From assembly GCF_009746125.1 (NCBI RefSeq), contig NZ_CP041352.1, positions 771,847-835,846 of the forward strand: a stretch of DNA of 64,000 nt, in the 5' to 3' direction. Under the pieces are notes generated by a model that was not told where the DNA came from, did no database searches, and was given only the letters and a program-made list of their open reading frames with translations. Position numbers and translations under genes: made by a program. Positions 52,393 to 61,148 of this stretch are shown one piece after another (position 1 is the stretch's first letter; each line of letters starts with the position of its first letter). The stretch is from Casimicrobium huifangae. GTDB lineage: Bacteria; Pseudomonadota; Gammaproteobacteria; Burkholderiales; Casimicrobiaceae.

Positions 52393-54420
52393 ATGAATCC
52401 TCTTCTCGACTTTGCCTCGTTGCCCCGCTTTTCGGAGGTGTTGCCGGAGCATGTCAATCCGGCCATTGAACAACTCATTGCCGACGCGCGAACCGCCGTG
52501 TCGGTCGTTGAAAAGGCGGAGTCAATCACCTGGCAAACTGTCGTGGAACCATTGCAGGACGCCACCGAACGCCTGGGACGGGCATGGGGGGCTGTGGCGC
52601 ATCTGAACGCTGTCATCAGCAGCCCGGCGCTGCGCGATGCGCACAACACCGCACTGCCCAAAGTCACCCAGTTCTTCACCGAGCTCGGGCTCAATCGGGC
52701 GCTGTTCGAGCGCTACAAGGCATTGTCGGAGGACGCAGCATCGCTCAGCGACGAGCAGCGTGCGCTGCTCGCGCACGAACTGAAGGACTTTCGCCTGAGC
52801 GGCATCGAACTCGAGGGGCAGGCACGCGAGCGCTTCGCCGCAATCCAGGAAGAGCTGGCCGAGACGCAGTCGAAGTTTGAGGACAATGTGCTCGACGCGA
52901 CGAATGCATGGACGCATGATGTGCCGGTGGCTGATCTGGCTGGCGTGCCCGCTGATGTAGTCGCGACCGCTCAGGCAAAGGCGAAAGAGGCGGGGCTGGC
53001 CGACGGTGTTGCGCGACTGACCCTGCAGGGACCGTGTTACCTGCCGGTCATGCAATACGCCGAATCGGCTGCGCTTCGCGAGCTGATGTACCGGGCCTAC
53101 GCCACGCGCGCCAGCGATGAGGGAGAGGTGCGCTTCGACAATGGTGCGGCCATCGCCAAAATCATGGCGTTGCGCGCTGAGGAAGCAAAGCTGCTCGGAT
53201 TCCAGAACTACGCCGAGGTATCGCTGGTACCGAAAATGGCGAATTCGCCGCAGCAGGTGCTCGATTTCATTCGCGATATCGCACGGCGCGCGCGTCCTTT
53301 TGCCGAGCGCGATCTGGCGGAGCTGAGAGCCTTTGCCGCCGCCGAGCTGGGCATTGCCAATCTGGCATCTCCCGACGTCGCTTTCGCCTCGGAGAAATTG
53401 CGCCAGCAGCGCTTCGCTTTCAGCGACGAGGAGGTGCGCCAGTATTTCCCTGAGGACCGTGTGCTGGCCGGGCTTTTCCGCGTGGTTGAAAGCATTTATT
53501 CGGTGCGCATCGTTGAGGGCAAAGCCTCGGCGTGGCATCCGGACGTGCGCTTCTTTGAGGTGCTCGACGGCAGTGGCAGTCGCATCGGCGAGTTCTACTT
53601 TGATCTCTATGCCCGAGACAGCAAGCGTGGCGGTGCCTGGGCAGATTCGGCGCGTGATCGCCGCGTGCGCAACGGACAACTGCAGACGCCTGTTGCCTAT
53701 ATGACCTGCAACTTCCCGGCGCCGGTTGGTGACAAGCCGGCATTGTTCACGCATGACGACGTGATCACATTGTTCCACGAGTTCGGACACGGATTGCATC
53801 TGCTGCTGACCGAGGTTGGCACGCTCGGTATTTCCGGATTCGGGCACGTCGAATGGGACGCAGTCGAGCTGCCCAGCCAGTTCATGGAGAACTATTGCTG
53901 GGAGTGGGACGTGCTCTCGCACATGACACAGCACGTCGAAACCTGCGAACCCCTGCCGCGCGCGCTGTTCGACAAGATGCTGGCAGCGAAGAACTTCCAG
54001 GCAGGGCTTGGCACCTTGCGACAAATGGAGTTTGCGCTGTTCGACATGCGGCTGCACGCCGACAACATCGGCGCAGATCGCGCTGCCCTGCTCAAGCTGC
54101 TTGGCGAAGTACGGGCTGAAGTGGCCGTAATGCAGCCCCCGGCCTACAACCGCATGCCGTGGTCGTTCGGGCATATTTTTGGCGGTGGCTACGCCGCCGG
54201 CTACTACAGCTACAAGTGGGCGGAAGTGCTCTCCGCCGATGCTTACAGCCGTTTTGAAGAGGAAGGTGTGTTGTCGCCGGTGGCGGGTAACGCCTTCCGC
54301 AAGGAAGTGCTCGGGCGCGGTGGCAGCCGCGACGCGATGACCAATTTCGTTGCATTTCGCGGGCGCTCGCCCACGGTGGATGCGCTTTTGCGGCACAATG
54401 GCATGGTCAGCCCGCAGTAG
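52393..54420 (+). CDS. prlC: Oligopeptidase A (M3 metallopeptidase)
   Basis: Cytosolic zinc metallopeptidase that degrades peptides, including cleaved signal peptides. It is 675 residues, close to E. coli PrlC. The active-site HEFGHGLHLLL contains the HExxH zinc motif. SGFGHVEWDAVELPSQFMEN includes the downstream Glu ligand, and the region FARPAAYNRMPWSFGH-type sequence (here NRMPWSFGHIFGGGYAAGYY) is typical of the family. The ATG at 52393 is the family start (MNPLLDFASLPRF). It follows murU by 29 bp; the pathway link is not obvious. Confidence 0.95.
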   Translation: MNPLLDFASLPRFSEVLPEHVNPAIEQLIADARTAVSVVEKAESITWQTVVEPLQDATERLGRAWGAVAHLNAVISSPALRDAHNTALPKVTQFFTELGLNRALFERYKALSEDAASLSDEQRALLAHELKDFRLSGIELEGQARERFAAIQEELAETQSKFEDNVLDATNAWTHDVPVADLAGVPADVVATAQAKAKEAGLADGVARLTLQGPCYLPVMQYAESAALRELMYRAYATRASDEGEVRFDNGAAIAKIMALRAEEAKLLGFQNYAEVSLVPKMANSPQQVLDFIRDIARRARPFAERDLAELRAFAAAELGIANLASPDVAFASEKLRQQRFAFSDEEVRQYFPEDRVLAGLFRVVESIYSVRIVEGKASAWHPDVRFFEVLDGSGSRIGEFYFDLYARDSKRGGAWADSARDRRVRNGQLQTPVAYMTCNFPAPVGDKPALFTHDDVITLFHEFGHGLHLLLTEVGTLGISGFGHVEWDAVELPSQFMENYCWEWDVLSHMTQHVETCEPLPRALFDKMLAAKNFQAGLGTLRQMEFALFDMRLHADNIGADRAALLKLLGEVRAEVAVMQPPAYNRMPWSFGHIFGGGYAAGYYSYKWAEVLSADAYSRFEEEGVLSPVAGNAFRKEVLGRGGSRDAMTNFVAFRGRSPTVDALLRHNGMVSPQ

Positions 54421-54518
54421 ACGGGCGCCCGGGCGCGTTGTCGCGTCCCTGGCACGTGCAATCGCGCCATTCAGTCCCATTCAATCCGTCAGACCGGAAG
54501 AACGCTGGAGCTCTGCAA

Positions 54519-55115
54519 ATGAATCGCCTGAATCTGTTTCGTCCGTTTTCCGCCGCGCTGATCGGCACGCTCGCCTTTTACGGGATCGCCTCGGCGCAGT
54601 CGGTGTACCGCTGGGTTGACGCCAATGGCCGTGTGCAGTATTCCGACCAACCGCCGCCTCCCGATGCCAAGAATGTGCAGCAGCGTAGCGTCACCGGCAA
54701 TTCGATCCAGAACAACGAGCTGTCGTTGACTGCGCAGGACGCGCAGAAGAAAAACCCCGTCATACTCTACGTCAGTGAATGCGGCGAGGCCTGCGACGCG
54801 GCCAAGGGTTATCTCAACAAGCGCGGCATTCCGCACACCGTGGTTGATCCGACGCGCTCAATGGAGCTGAACAAGAAGTTCAAGGACGAGACCGGCGGCG
54901 AAGTCGTACCGGTCATCCGCGTGGGCGAAAAGCGGGTTTCCGGCTGGAGCGAGTCGAGCTGGGCATCCGCGCTGGACGCCGCGGGTTACCCGAAGACGCC
55001 GTCCTTCGCCAGACCGAAGCCACTGGAGGATCGTAGCGGGCTCGACAAGCCGGCGCCGAAGGAGCCCGGCAGCCCAGCTGGTGCGAATACACCCAATCCG
55101 AAGGCTGCCAGCTAG
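54519..55115 (+). CDS. DUF4124 protein with glutaredoxin-like domain
   Basis: Exported 198-residue protein. A signal peptide (FSAALIGTLAFYGIASAQ) precedes the DUF4124 motif VYRWVDANGRVQYSDQPPPP. A glutaredoxin-like region follows: NPVILYVSECGEACDAAKGY, then KRGIPHTVVDP and the cis-Pro GGEVVPVIRVGEKRVSGW. The active site reads C-G-E-A-C, with three rather than two residues between the Cys, so a normal CxxC disulfide role is doubtful. The Pro-rich C-terminus looks disordered. ATG 54519 is the signal-peptide start; upstream open sequence is not conserved. It lies between prlC and xth, with gaps on both sides. Confidence 0.8.
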   Translation: MNRLNLFRPFSAALIGTLAFYGIASAQSVYRWVDANGRVQYSDQPPPPDAKNVQQRSVTGNSIQNNELSLTAQDAQKKNPVILYVSECGEACDAAKGYLNKRGIPHTVVDPTRSMELNKKFKDETGGEVVPVIRVGEKRVSGWSESSWASALDAAGYPKTPSFARPKPLEDRSGLDKPAPKEPGSPAGANTPNPKAAS

Positions 55116-55136
55116 CCGCTCCGCCCGTCATCACGA

Positions 55137-55922
55137 TTGAAGATCACCACCTGGAACGTCAATTCGCTGACCGCGCGGCTCGGTCGCGCTGAGGCTTGGC
55201 TGCGCGCCAACCAGAGCGATGTGCTCTGCCTGCAGGAACTGAAGCTCGAAACAAACAAGTTTCCGCATGAGATGTTCGCCGCGCTCGGCTATCGCGCGGC
55301 GGTGTACGGGCAAAAGACCTACAACGGTGTCGCCATCATCGTGAAGAACACACTGCCCGAGTTTGCCGACGTGCAGATGGGCGTGCCGGGTTTCGAGGAC
55401 GAGCAGTGCCGGGCCATCGCGGCCACCGTCGGCGATGTGCGGGTGATCGACCTCTACGTCGTCAACGGCCAGGCTGTCGATTCCGACAAGTTTCAATACA
55501 AGCTGCGCTGGCTGGACGCCGTGAGCGCCTGGCTCGCAGAAGAGCGGGCGAAGCACCCCAAGCTTGTGGTGGTCGGTGACTTCAATATTGCCCCTACCGA
55601 TGCCGACGTGCACGACCCGGCCGCGTGGGCCGGGCAGGTGCTCTGCACCGATCAGGAGCGAGCCGCGTTCAATCACTGGTTGAGCCTCGGGCTGGTTGAT
55701 TGCTTCCGCAAGTTCGAACATCCACCGAAGACGTTTACCTGGTGGGACTACCGCATGCTCGCGTTTCCCAAGAACAACGGCCTGCGCATTGACCACATCC
55801 TCGCTACGCCCGCACTGGCCGATACCTGCACCGCGTGCGTAGTCGACCGCAACGAGCGGAAGGGCAACGCCGAAAACAGGCCGTCGGATCACGCGCCGGT
55901 GACCGCCACGTTTGCGGTTTGA
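55137..55922 (+). CDS. xth: Exodeoxyribonuclease III
   Basis: AP endonuclease and 3'-exonuclease of base-excision repair, endonuclease/exonuclease/phosphatase fold. It is 261 residues. Conserved blocks in order: KITTWNVNSLTARLG with the metal-binding Asn, VLCLQELKLET with the catalytic Glu, VVGDFNIAPTDADVHDP, TWWDYRMLAFPKNNGLRIDH, and the final SDHAPVTATFAV with the catalytic His-Asp. The start is TTG 55137; no in-frame ATG gives the conserved N-terminus. It starts 21 bp after the DUF4124/glutaredoxin gene and may be co-transcribed. Confidence 0.95.
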   Translation: MKITTWNVNSLTARLGRAEAWLRANQSDVLCLQELKLETNKFPHEMFAALGYRAAVYGQKTYNGVAIIVKNTLPEFADVQMGVPGFEDEQCRAIAATVGDVRVIDLYVVNGQAVDSDKFQYKLRWLDAVSAWLAEERAKHPKLVVVGDFNIAPTDADVHDPAAWAGQVLCTDQERAAFNHWLSLGLVDCFRKFEHPPKTFTWWDYRMLAFPKNNGLRIDHILATPALADTCTACVVDRNERKGNAENRPSDHAPVTATFAV

Positions 55923-56040
55923 CCGTCAGTTCGAATTCGGCGCGATTGGCGTCGTAGGGCGGAACGCTGATGGTTCGCGCCGAACGCGATGGCGTATTGC
56001 ACCGAATGTTGAGCGGCTCTCTGCGACCAGGACGGCACCG
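55922..56040 (-). pseudogene. Possible frameshifted remnant of the small DCGSI/YDNQTNV family
   Basis: On the minus strand one frame reads VQYAIAFGA and the neighbouring frame continues TISVPPYDANRAEFELTV. Together they resemble VQYWISAA and LPGYDNQTNVTVEFL of the gene at 45128, but a frameshift separates them and the Cys is gone. The similarity is weak, so this is tentative. Confidence 0.22.
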
Positions 56041-56155
56041 CAGGTTTCGCGCTACCAGGCCATGCCTGACGACTAGCCATTTGCCACATTGGTCACCAGA
56101 GCGGATTGGCGAACAGCGACCTGTGCTGTCGGGGTGATAAAGTCATTCCTGAAGC

Positions 56156-57424
56156 ATGAAGATCATCATCCTCGGTGCCGGCCTGATCGGTGTGGCGACG
56201 GCGTATTACCTTTGGCAAGACGGGCACGATGTCGAGGTCATTGAGCGCGAGCCCGAGCCCGCCAGTGTGACGAGCTACGCCAACGCCTGCCTGATCTCCG
56301 CTTCGCGCGCGCTGCCGTGGCCGAACCCGGGCTCGCGCGGCACGTTATGGCGGTCGCTGACTGATGCCAATGCGCCGATGAAGGTGACCAAGTGGCTTGA
56401 CCCGACGCTCTGGCGCTGGGGACGTGAGTTCATGTCGTACGCCAACGAAGCCGACTTTGCGCGACTCGCGCGAGCGAAGCTTGGATTTGCAAGGTTTTGC
56501 CAGGACGAGCTGGAAGCAACTCTCGCCGCGACCGATGTTGATTGCGGGTATCGCCGTGACGGGTTGCTCTACGTCTGCCGCAACGACGCCACGCTCGCGG
56601 CCGCGCGTGCCCGCGTGGCGCTGGTCGGCGCGCAGGGTTACGACGTCCGTCTGCTCAGTCGTGACGACGCCGTGACGCTGGAGCCAGCGCTTTCCGGTGC
56701 GGGCGTCGTGGGCGCCACGCTGGCCGTGAGCGATGCGCAGGGCGATTCGCGCTGTTTCACGCGGGCGCTGGCACGGTGGCTGGCATCCCGGCGTGAACGC
56801 CCGGTGCGGTTTCGGTTTGGCGAAACGGTTACTGCGAAACCACTGCAGCGCATGCGTGCGTTGGAACTATCGACCGGCGCCGGGCGACTGCAGGCAGACG
56901 CCTATGTTGCTGCGCTGGGTCCGCATACCGCAGCGTTCGGCCGTTCACTCGGGCGCGGGGTGCCCATATATCCGGTCAAGGGGTTCTCGCTGACTGTGCC
57001 GGTGCGCGACCCGGGCAAAGCACCAACGCGCGGCGGGATTTGCGAGGATTCTTTGATCGCCTGGTGCCCGCTCAATTCACCCGATGGGCCGACGATGCGC
57101 ATCACTACAGGCGCCGTGTTCTGCGGTGACGACAATAGTTACCGCGACGCAGATTTCCGCGCCCATCGCGAGCATTTCGAGGCGTTGTTTCCCGGCGCGC
57201 TGGCTTGGGACCATCCATCGATTGAGCGCTGGGCCTGCCAGCGACCGATGACACCTTCGACGCTGCCGATCATTCAGCGCGACCCGACGCACGCAAATCT
57301 CTACTGGAACTGTGGCCAGGGCCACATCGGCTGGACGATGAGTTGCGGCTCAGCACGGGTGCTGGCTGATCTGATTGCCAGCCGTGCGCCATCGTTCGAT
57401 CTGGCCGACATGCAGCGGGTATAG
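56156..57424 (+). CDS. dadA: D-amino acid dehydrogenase (DadA-like)
   Basis: FAD-dependent, membrane-associated oxidase of D-amino acids, passing electrons to the quinone pool. It is 422 residues, near the E. coli DadA length. The FAD-binding motif IIILGAGLIGVATAYYLWQD is at the N-terminus. The family segments TSYANACLISASRALPWPNP and the C-terminal YWNCGQGHIGWTMSCGSARV (FAD-binding GHG-type) are clear. The ATG at 56156 is direct. No alanine racemase (dadX) gene follows; the next gene is a diguanylate cyclase 10 bp away. Confidence 0.9.
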   Translation: MKIIILGAGLIGVATAYYLWQDGHDVEVIEREPEPASVTSYANACLISASRALPWPNPGSRGTLWRSLTDANAPMKVTKWLDPTLWRWGREFMSYANEADFARLARAKLGFARFCQDELEATLAATDVDCGYRRDGLLYVCRNDATLAAARARVALVGAQGYDVRLLSRDDAVTLEPALSGAGVVGATLAVSDAQGDSRCFTRALARWLASRRERPVRFRFGETVTAKPLQRMRALELSTGAGRLQADAYVAALGPHTAAFGRSLGRGVPIYPVKGFSLTVPVRDPGKAPTRGGICEDSLIAWCPLNSPDGPTMRITTGAVFCGDDNSYRDADFRAHREHFEALFPGALAWDHPSIERWACQRPMTPSTLPIIQRDPTHANLYWNCGQGHIGWTMSCGSARVLADLIASRAPSFDLADMQRV

Positions 57425-57434
57425 GTGCGAAGCA

Positions 57435-58628
57435 GTGGATAGCGGCATCAAACTGCTCGGTTACATCGCTTCGGCGCTGTTCCTCTTCATGTCCATCATG
57501 CTGCTGCTGACCATGCGGCAAAGCGGGAACATGCGCGGCGCCCGGCCATGGCTATGGAGCACCGTGATCGCTGCGTTCGGGATCGCGCTCAATACGTCCC
57601 AGGAGTCCTTGTCGCCATTCTTGAGCTTTGTCCTCGGCAATACTTTGATCGTGGTTGGCGCTGCCGTGTCGGCGCTGGGTACTCGTGACTACCGCTTGCA
57701 TCGACCGCTGCCGTGGCAACCATTGGCTGGCCTGGCGATGGCGATCAGCTTGATCATCGCGTTTTACGCCTACATCATCCCGAGCAACGCCATCCGCGCG
57801 CTGGTGGTCGCGGTGCCTACGGCGCTGATTTGCCTGTGGCACATTGGCCTGCTGCTGGCCGGCTCTCCCGTGTGGCCGGGTGCCCGTGGCGTGGTGCAAC
57901 GCCGCTTCCGGCTGCCGCATGCCATCATGGCCCTTGGTCTGCTGATGGTGGCGGGCGTGTTTGTGGCACGTGGAGCAGAAACCGCAATCCTGCTTGCGCG
58001 TGGCATTACCGAATTGCCACCCAGTGGTGCGCCGCAGACAGTTTTCCTGGTTTATTCGGCGGGGTTGTGCGGCCGATTGTTGTTGCTGATCGGGATGGTG
58101 GTCGTCATCTTCGACGAACTCAATCACGACCTGCGAGCACTCGCGTCGCGCGACACCCTGACCGGGCTGTTCAACCGTCGTGGCTTTACGGAAGCGGCAG
58201 CCAGCCTGGCGTCGGCGCCGGGCAGCCTGCTGATGCTGGATCTCGACCGCTTCAAGTCGATCAATGACGACTTCGGGCACGAGCAGGGGGATCGTGTGAT
58301 TGAACTGCTGGCCCGCTGTGCGCAGGCGAATTTGCCGCCGAACGCGCTGATCGCCCGCTTGGGCGGCGAAGAATTCTGCGCACTGATGCCCGGTGCCGAC
58401 CTGGATGTCGCCAGAGCCCACGCCGAATCCTTACGCGAGGCATTTCACCGTGAGAGTGCGGCACTCGGGCACTCGCGGCAGCACACCGTCAGCGTCGGCG
58501 TCGCTTCGTCGTCGGCACCACTAAGTGTGCTGGTGCCGCTGATGGCACGGGCGGATCAGGCGCTCTATCAGGCGAAGCGCGACGGCCGCAACCGCGTGGC
58601 GGTTGCGAGCGATATCGCGACGGCGTGA
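57435..58628 (+). CDS. Membrane diguanylate cyclase (GGDEF)
   Basis: Makes cyclic di-GMP. It is 397 residues from GTG 57435. About six or seven hydrophobic segments (IKLLGYIASALFLFMSIMLL onward) form a membrane sensor module, then the GGDEF domain starts near RDTLTGLFNRRGFTEAAASL. The catalytic motif is RLGGEEFCALMPG (GGEEF, active form), and the metal Asp is in MLDLDRFKSINDDFGHEQGD. The RxxD inhibitory site expected five residues before GGEEF reads PPNA, so product inhibition is likely lost. There is no EAL domain. It starts 10 bp after dadA, probably co-transcribed. Confidence 0.9.
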   Translation: MDSGIKLLGYIASALFLFMSIMLLLTMRQSGNMRGARPWLWSTVIAAFGIALNTSQESLSPFLSFVLGNTLIVVGAAVSALGTRDYRLHRPLPWQPLAGLAMAISLIIAFYAYIIPSNAIRALVVAVPTALICLWHIGLLLAGSPVWPGARGVVQRRFRLPHAIMALGLLMVAGVFVARGAETAILLARGITELPPSGAPQTVFLVYSAGLCGRLLLLIGMVVVIFDELNHDLRALASRDTLTGLFNRRGFTEAAASLASAPGSLLMLDLDRFKSINDDFGHEQGDRVIELLARCAQANLPPNALIARLGGEEFCALMPGADLDVARAHAESLREAFHRESAALGHSRQHTVSVGVASSSAPLSVLVPLMARADQALYQAKRDGRNRVAVASDIATA

Positions 58629-58647
58629 GATGGCTGGGGTCAGCCCG

Positions 58648-59619
58648 TCATCCTTTTAATCCGAGCTGCTGCACCAGTGCCCGATAGGTGTCGTTGTCAC
58701 GCTTCATCATGGCGCGGAAGCCTTCGGCATCGACATATCCGAGCCCCATGCTCAGCCGATCCGTCACTTCCTTGATGACAGGCTCTTCCACTGCCTTGCG
58801 GGCGACATCACCCAGCATGCCGATAATCTCCGGCGGCGTGCCCTTCGGGGCGGCGAGGCCCCGCCAGGTGGCGAGCGAGATGTCGATGCCGCGCTCGCGC
58901 AGGGTCGGCACCTGATCGAACCCGCGCAGGCGCTTGTCGGCCGCCACCGCGAGCATGCGCAGCTTGCCTGCCTGCACCTGGGCGGCAACTTCGGCCGGGC
59001 TGACCGCGACCGCGTCGATGTGTCCCCCGAGGAGTGCGACCGCTGCTGGCGCCGCGCCACCGAACGGCACGGCGGTATATTTCACCCCCGCCTTGGCTTC
59101 AATCGCCGAGTGTGCGAGGTGCCAGATCGAGCCGGAACCCGAGTTGCCCATCTTCATCTCGCCGTTTTTCTTGCGGCTGTCAGCGATGAATTCGTCGATC
59201 GTTTTCCACGGCGCCTCAGCGCGCACGGTAATGGCGGCCGGGTCAGTGTTGAGCAGCGCGATCGGTGCGAAGTCTTCATAGCTCAGCTTGGTCAGGCCCA
59301 AATGCGGGACGATGACGATCTCGGCGAAGACCATCGCCAGTTTGTAGCCGTCGGGCTTGGCGTTGATCATCTCGCCGTGACCAATCATGCCGGAGGCGCC
59401 AGGACGATTGACCACCGTGAATGGCTGCGGGAAATGTTTCTTCGCGGCTTCGGCAAATGCACGGGCCAGCACGTCGGTGCCACCGCCGGCACCCGCAGGC
59501 ACCACGATTTCGACCGGTCGGTTGGGGTATGCAGATTGCGCAAATGGCACGCCGAACGCAAGCGCGCTGCCAGAGGCCGCGAGCAACTGGCGGCGACGCC
59601 GATTGATGGGGGGCTGCAT
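58648..59619 (-). CDS. Bug/TctC-family periplasmic solute-binding protein
   Basis: Periplasmic receptor of a tripartite tricarboxylate transporter or an orphan Bug protein, 323 residues. The ATG at 59619 has a strong GAGGAGGAG ribosome site and gives a Tat-like signal (NRRRRQLLAASGSALAFGVP). The mature protein has the Bug pattern YPNRPVEIVVPAGAGGGTDV, NRPGASGMIGHGEM, and the ligand region GLAAPKGTPPEIIGMLGDVA. No TctA or TctB is nearby, so the ligand and partner are unknown. Confidence 0.93.
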   Translation of the reverse strand: MQPPINRRRRQLLAASGSALAFGVPFAQSAYPNRPVEIVVPAGAGGGTDVLARAFAEAAKKHFPQPFTVVNRPGASGMIGHGEMINAKPDGYKLAMVFAEIVIVPHLGLTKLSYEDFAPIALLNTDPAAITVRAEAPWKTIDEFIADSRKKNGEMKMGNSGSGSIWHLAHSAIEAKAGVKYTAVPFGGAAPAAVALLGGHIDAVAVSPAEVAAQVQAGKLRMLAVAADKRLRGFDQVPTLRERGIDISLATWRGLAAPKGTPPEIIGMLGDVARKAVEEPVIKEVTDRLSMGLGYVDAEGFRAMMKRDNDTYRALVQQLGLKG

Positions 59620-59720
59620 GTTCGTCTCCTCCTCGTTGATGGGAATCTTCATCATAACGAGGCGGTGGCCACGGGCAAGGTGGTGGGCTCGATTGCCAGC
59701 GTGAACAAGCTCGCCGCCGG

Positions 59721-60998
59721 CTAGTCTGCCTTCGGCCGCGGATGTGGACGCGGAATGATGATCGGGCGCGGCCAGATCCAGGGCCGGTAGCCGTAGTACG
59801 GGTACGGCCACCAGTAAGGCGGTGGCTCGACGACGTAAGACACTGCCGGGCGTGGCTCAACGACCTCGAAAGCCAGAAACTGCGTGATCTGTGATTTGCG
59901 GAAGTTGTCATCGCTGACGAAGATCAGCGTGCGGTTGCCGTTCGGCAGTCGCGGCCCGAAGGTCATGCCCTCGGTGTTGTCGAGTTTCTTCAGATTCAGT
60001 GAGTCGAAATTGATCACCAGCCGCTTCTGTACCGACGTGTAGTTGCCGTCGCGCAGCACCGGCACGTTGAGCACATCACTGCCGTCGCGGGTGTCGATCA
60101 GGTAGACGCGTAGTGAATTGCCGATGCCCTGCGAATAGCTGCGCTCCAGTACCAGCATGCGGAACTGGTCGAGCATCAGGATTTCCGGGATGCCGTTGTC
60201 GGCCTCGCCGTTAGGTGGCATCGGTCGGTGCGGAATGGCGTCGGGCAGATAGGCGACCTGACGGATCGGATTGCCGGAATTGGTGTGATACAGCGTGATG
60301 CGTGCCGGGCCGCCGGGCTTGTCGACCGTCGGATCGATGCCGTCCTCGAAGCGCGCTGCTTCCATCGACACCCATAGCGCCTTGCCATCCGGTGTCAGCG
60401 TCATGCCTTCAAAGGTGAGGTTGTCGCGGGGGCCGCTGTCGCCCGGCTGCATGCGGAACATCGGCAGTTTCGGCAGCTCGCGGATCAGCGTACCGTCGAG
60501 CTTCATCTCGCGGATCACCGGGTCGAGGCCGAGCTTCTTGTCACCCTCGCTGGTCCAGAACAGGGTGTCAGTGTCAGCGCGATAGCGGATCGCTTCCGGG
60601 TCGGGGATGTCGGTCGCCTTCTCGGCCTTGCCGCCATAGGTGCTGCCGTCGGCTTTCTTCAGCGTGACGACGGAGAGCAAGTCTGGTGTCTTGATCTCTT
60701 TTGCGTCGACGGCGATTTTCGCGGTGTAGAAACGCGCCGGATTGTGATCAGAGCGGTCGTCGCTGAGCAGGTAATACTGGTCGCGCGCTTCGTCGTAGTC
60801 GATGCCGGAGATGCCCCCGAACGTGGTGCCACCGACCAGTGCGCGATGTGGCAGCGTGGCTTCACCGATGAAGCGGAGCGAGAATCCAAGTGCCTTCGCG
60901 GTCTCGTTGCCGGAAGACGTGGTTGGTGAGTTGGCGCAACCCGCCAGCATCAGGGCCGGGACCAGCGCAGCAAGCAGGAATTTGATGGGGCGTCGCAT
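59721..60998 (-). CDS. Esterase-like phytase-domain lipoprotein
   Basis: Exported lipoprotein of 425 residues with the phytase-like (esterase-like activity of phytase) beta-propeller domain. ATG 60998 gives a lipobox ALMLAGC. The domain segments FGGISGIDYDEARDQYYLLS, DPEAIRYRADTDTLFWTSEG, NLTFEGMTLTPDGKALWVSM, and NTEGMTFGPRLPNGNRTLIF match the family. The C-terminus is a proline/aromatic tail (PPPYWWPYPYYGYRPWIWPR) that may contact the cell wall. The substrate is unknown. It lies 101 bp upstream of the Bug gene, same strand; separate control is likely. Confidence 0.86.
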   Translation of the reverse strand: MRRPIKFLLAALVPALMLAGCANSPTTSSGNETAKALGFSLRFIGEATLPHRALVGGTTFGGISGIDYDEARDQYYLLSDDRSDHNPARFYTAKIAVDAKEIKTPDLLSVVTLKKADGSTYGGKAEKATDIPDPEAIRYRADTDTLFWTSEGDKKLGLDPVIREMKLDGTLIRELPKLPMFRMQPGDSGPRDNLTFEGMTLTPDGKALWVSMEAARFEDGIDPTVDKPGGPARITLYHTNSGNPIRQVAYLPDAIPHRPMPPNGEADNGIPEILMLDQFRMLVLERSYSQGIGNSLRVYLIDTRDGSDVLNVPVLRDGNYTSVQKRLVINFDSLNLKKLDNTEGMTFGPRLPNGNRTLIFVSDDNFRKSQITQFLAFEVVEPRPAVSYVVEPPPYWWPYPYYGYRPWIWPRPIIIPRPHPRPKAD

Positions 60999-61148
60999 GA
61001 TTGTCAGCCAGGCGATGAAAAACGCATTCTGACACTTCCCAAACCAGCGGGGGCTGACCGCAGCCCGTTTGCAGAGCAGTACGATTTGTGGGCGCGCTCG
61101 TGTGCGCGTTACGAGGGTATGCACGAGCGAGCTTGAGCGTAGAGTGGG

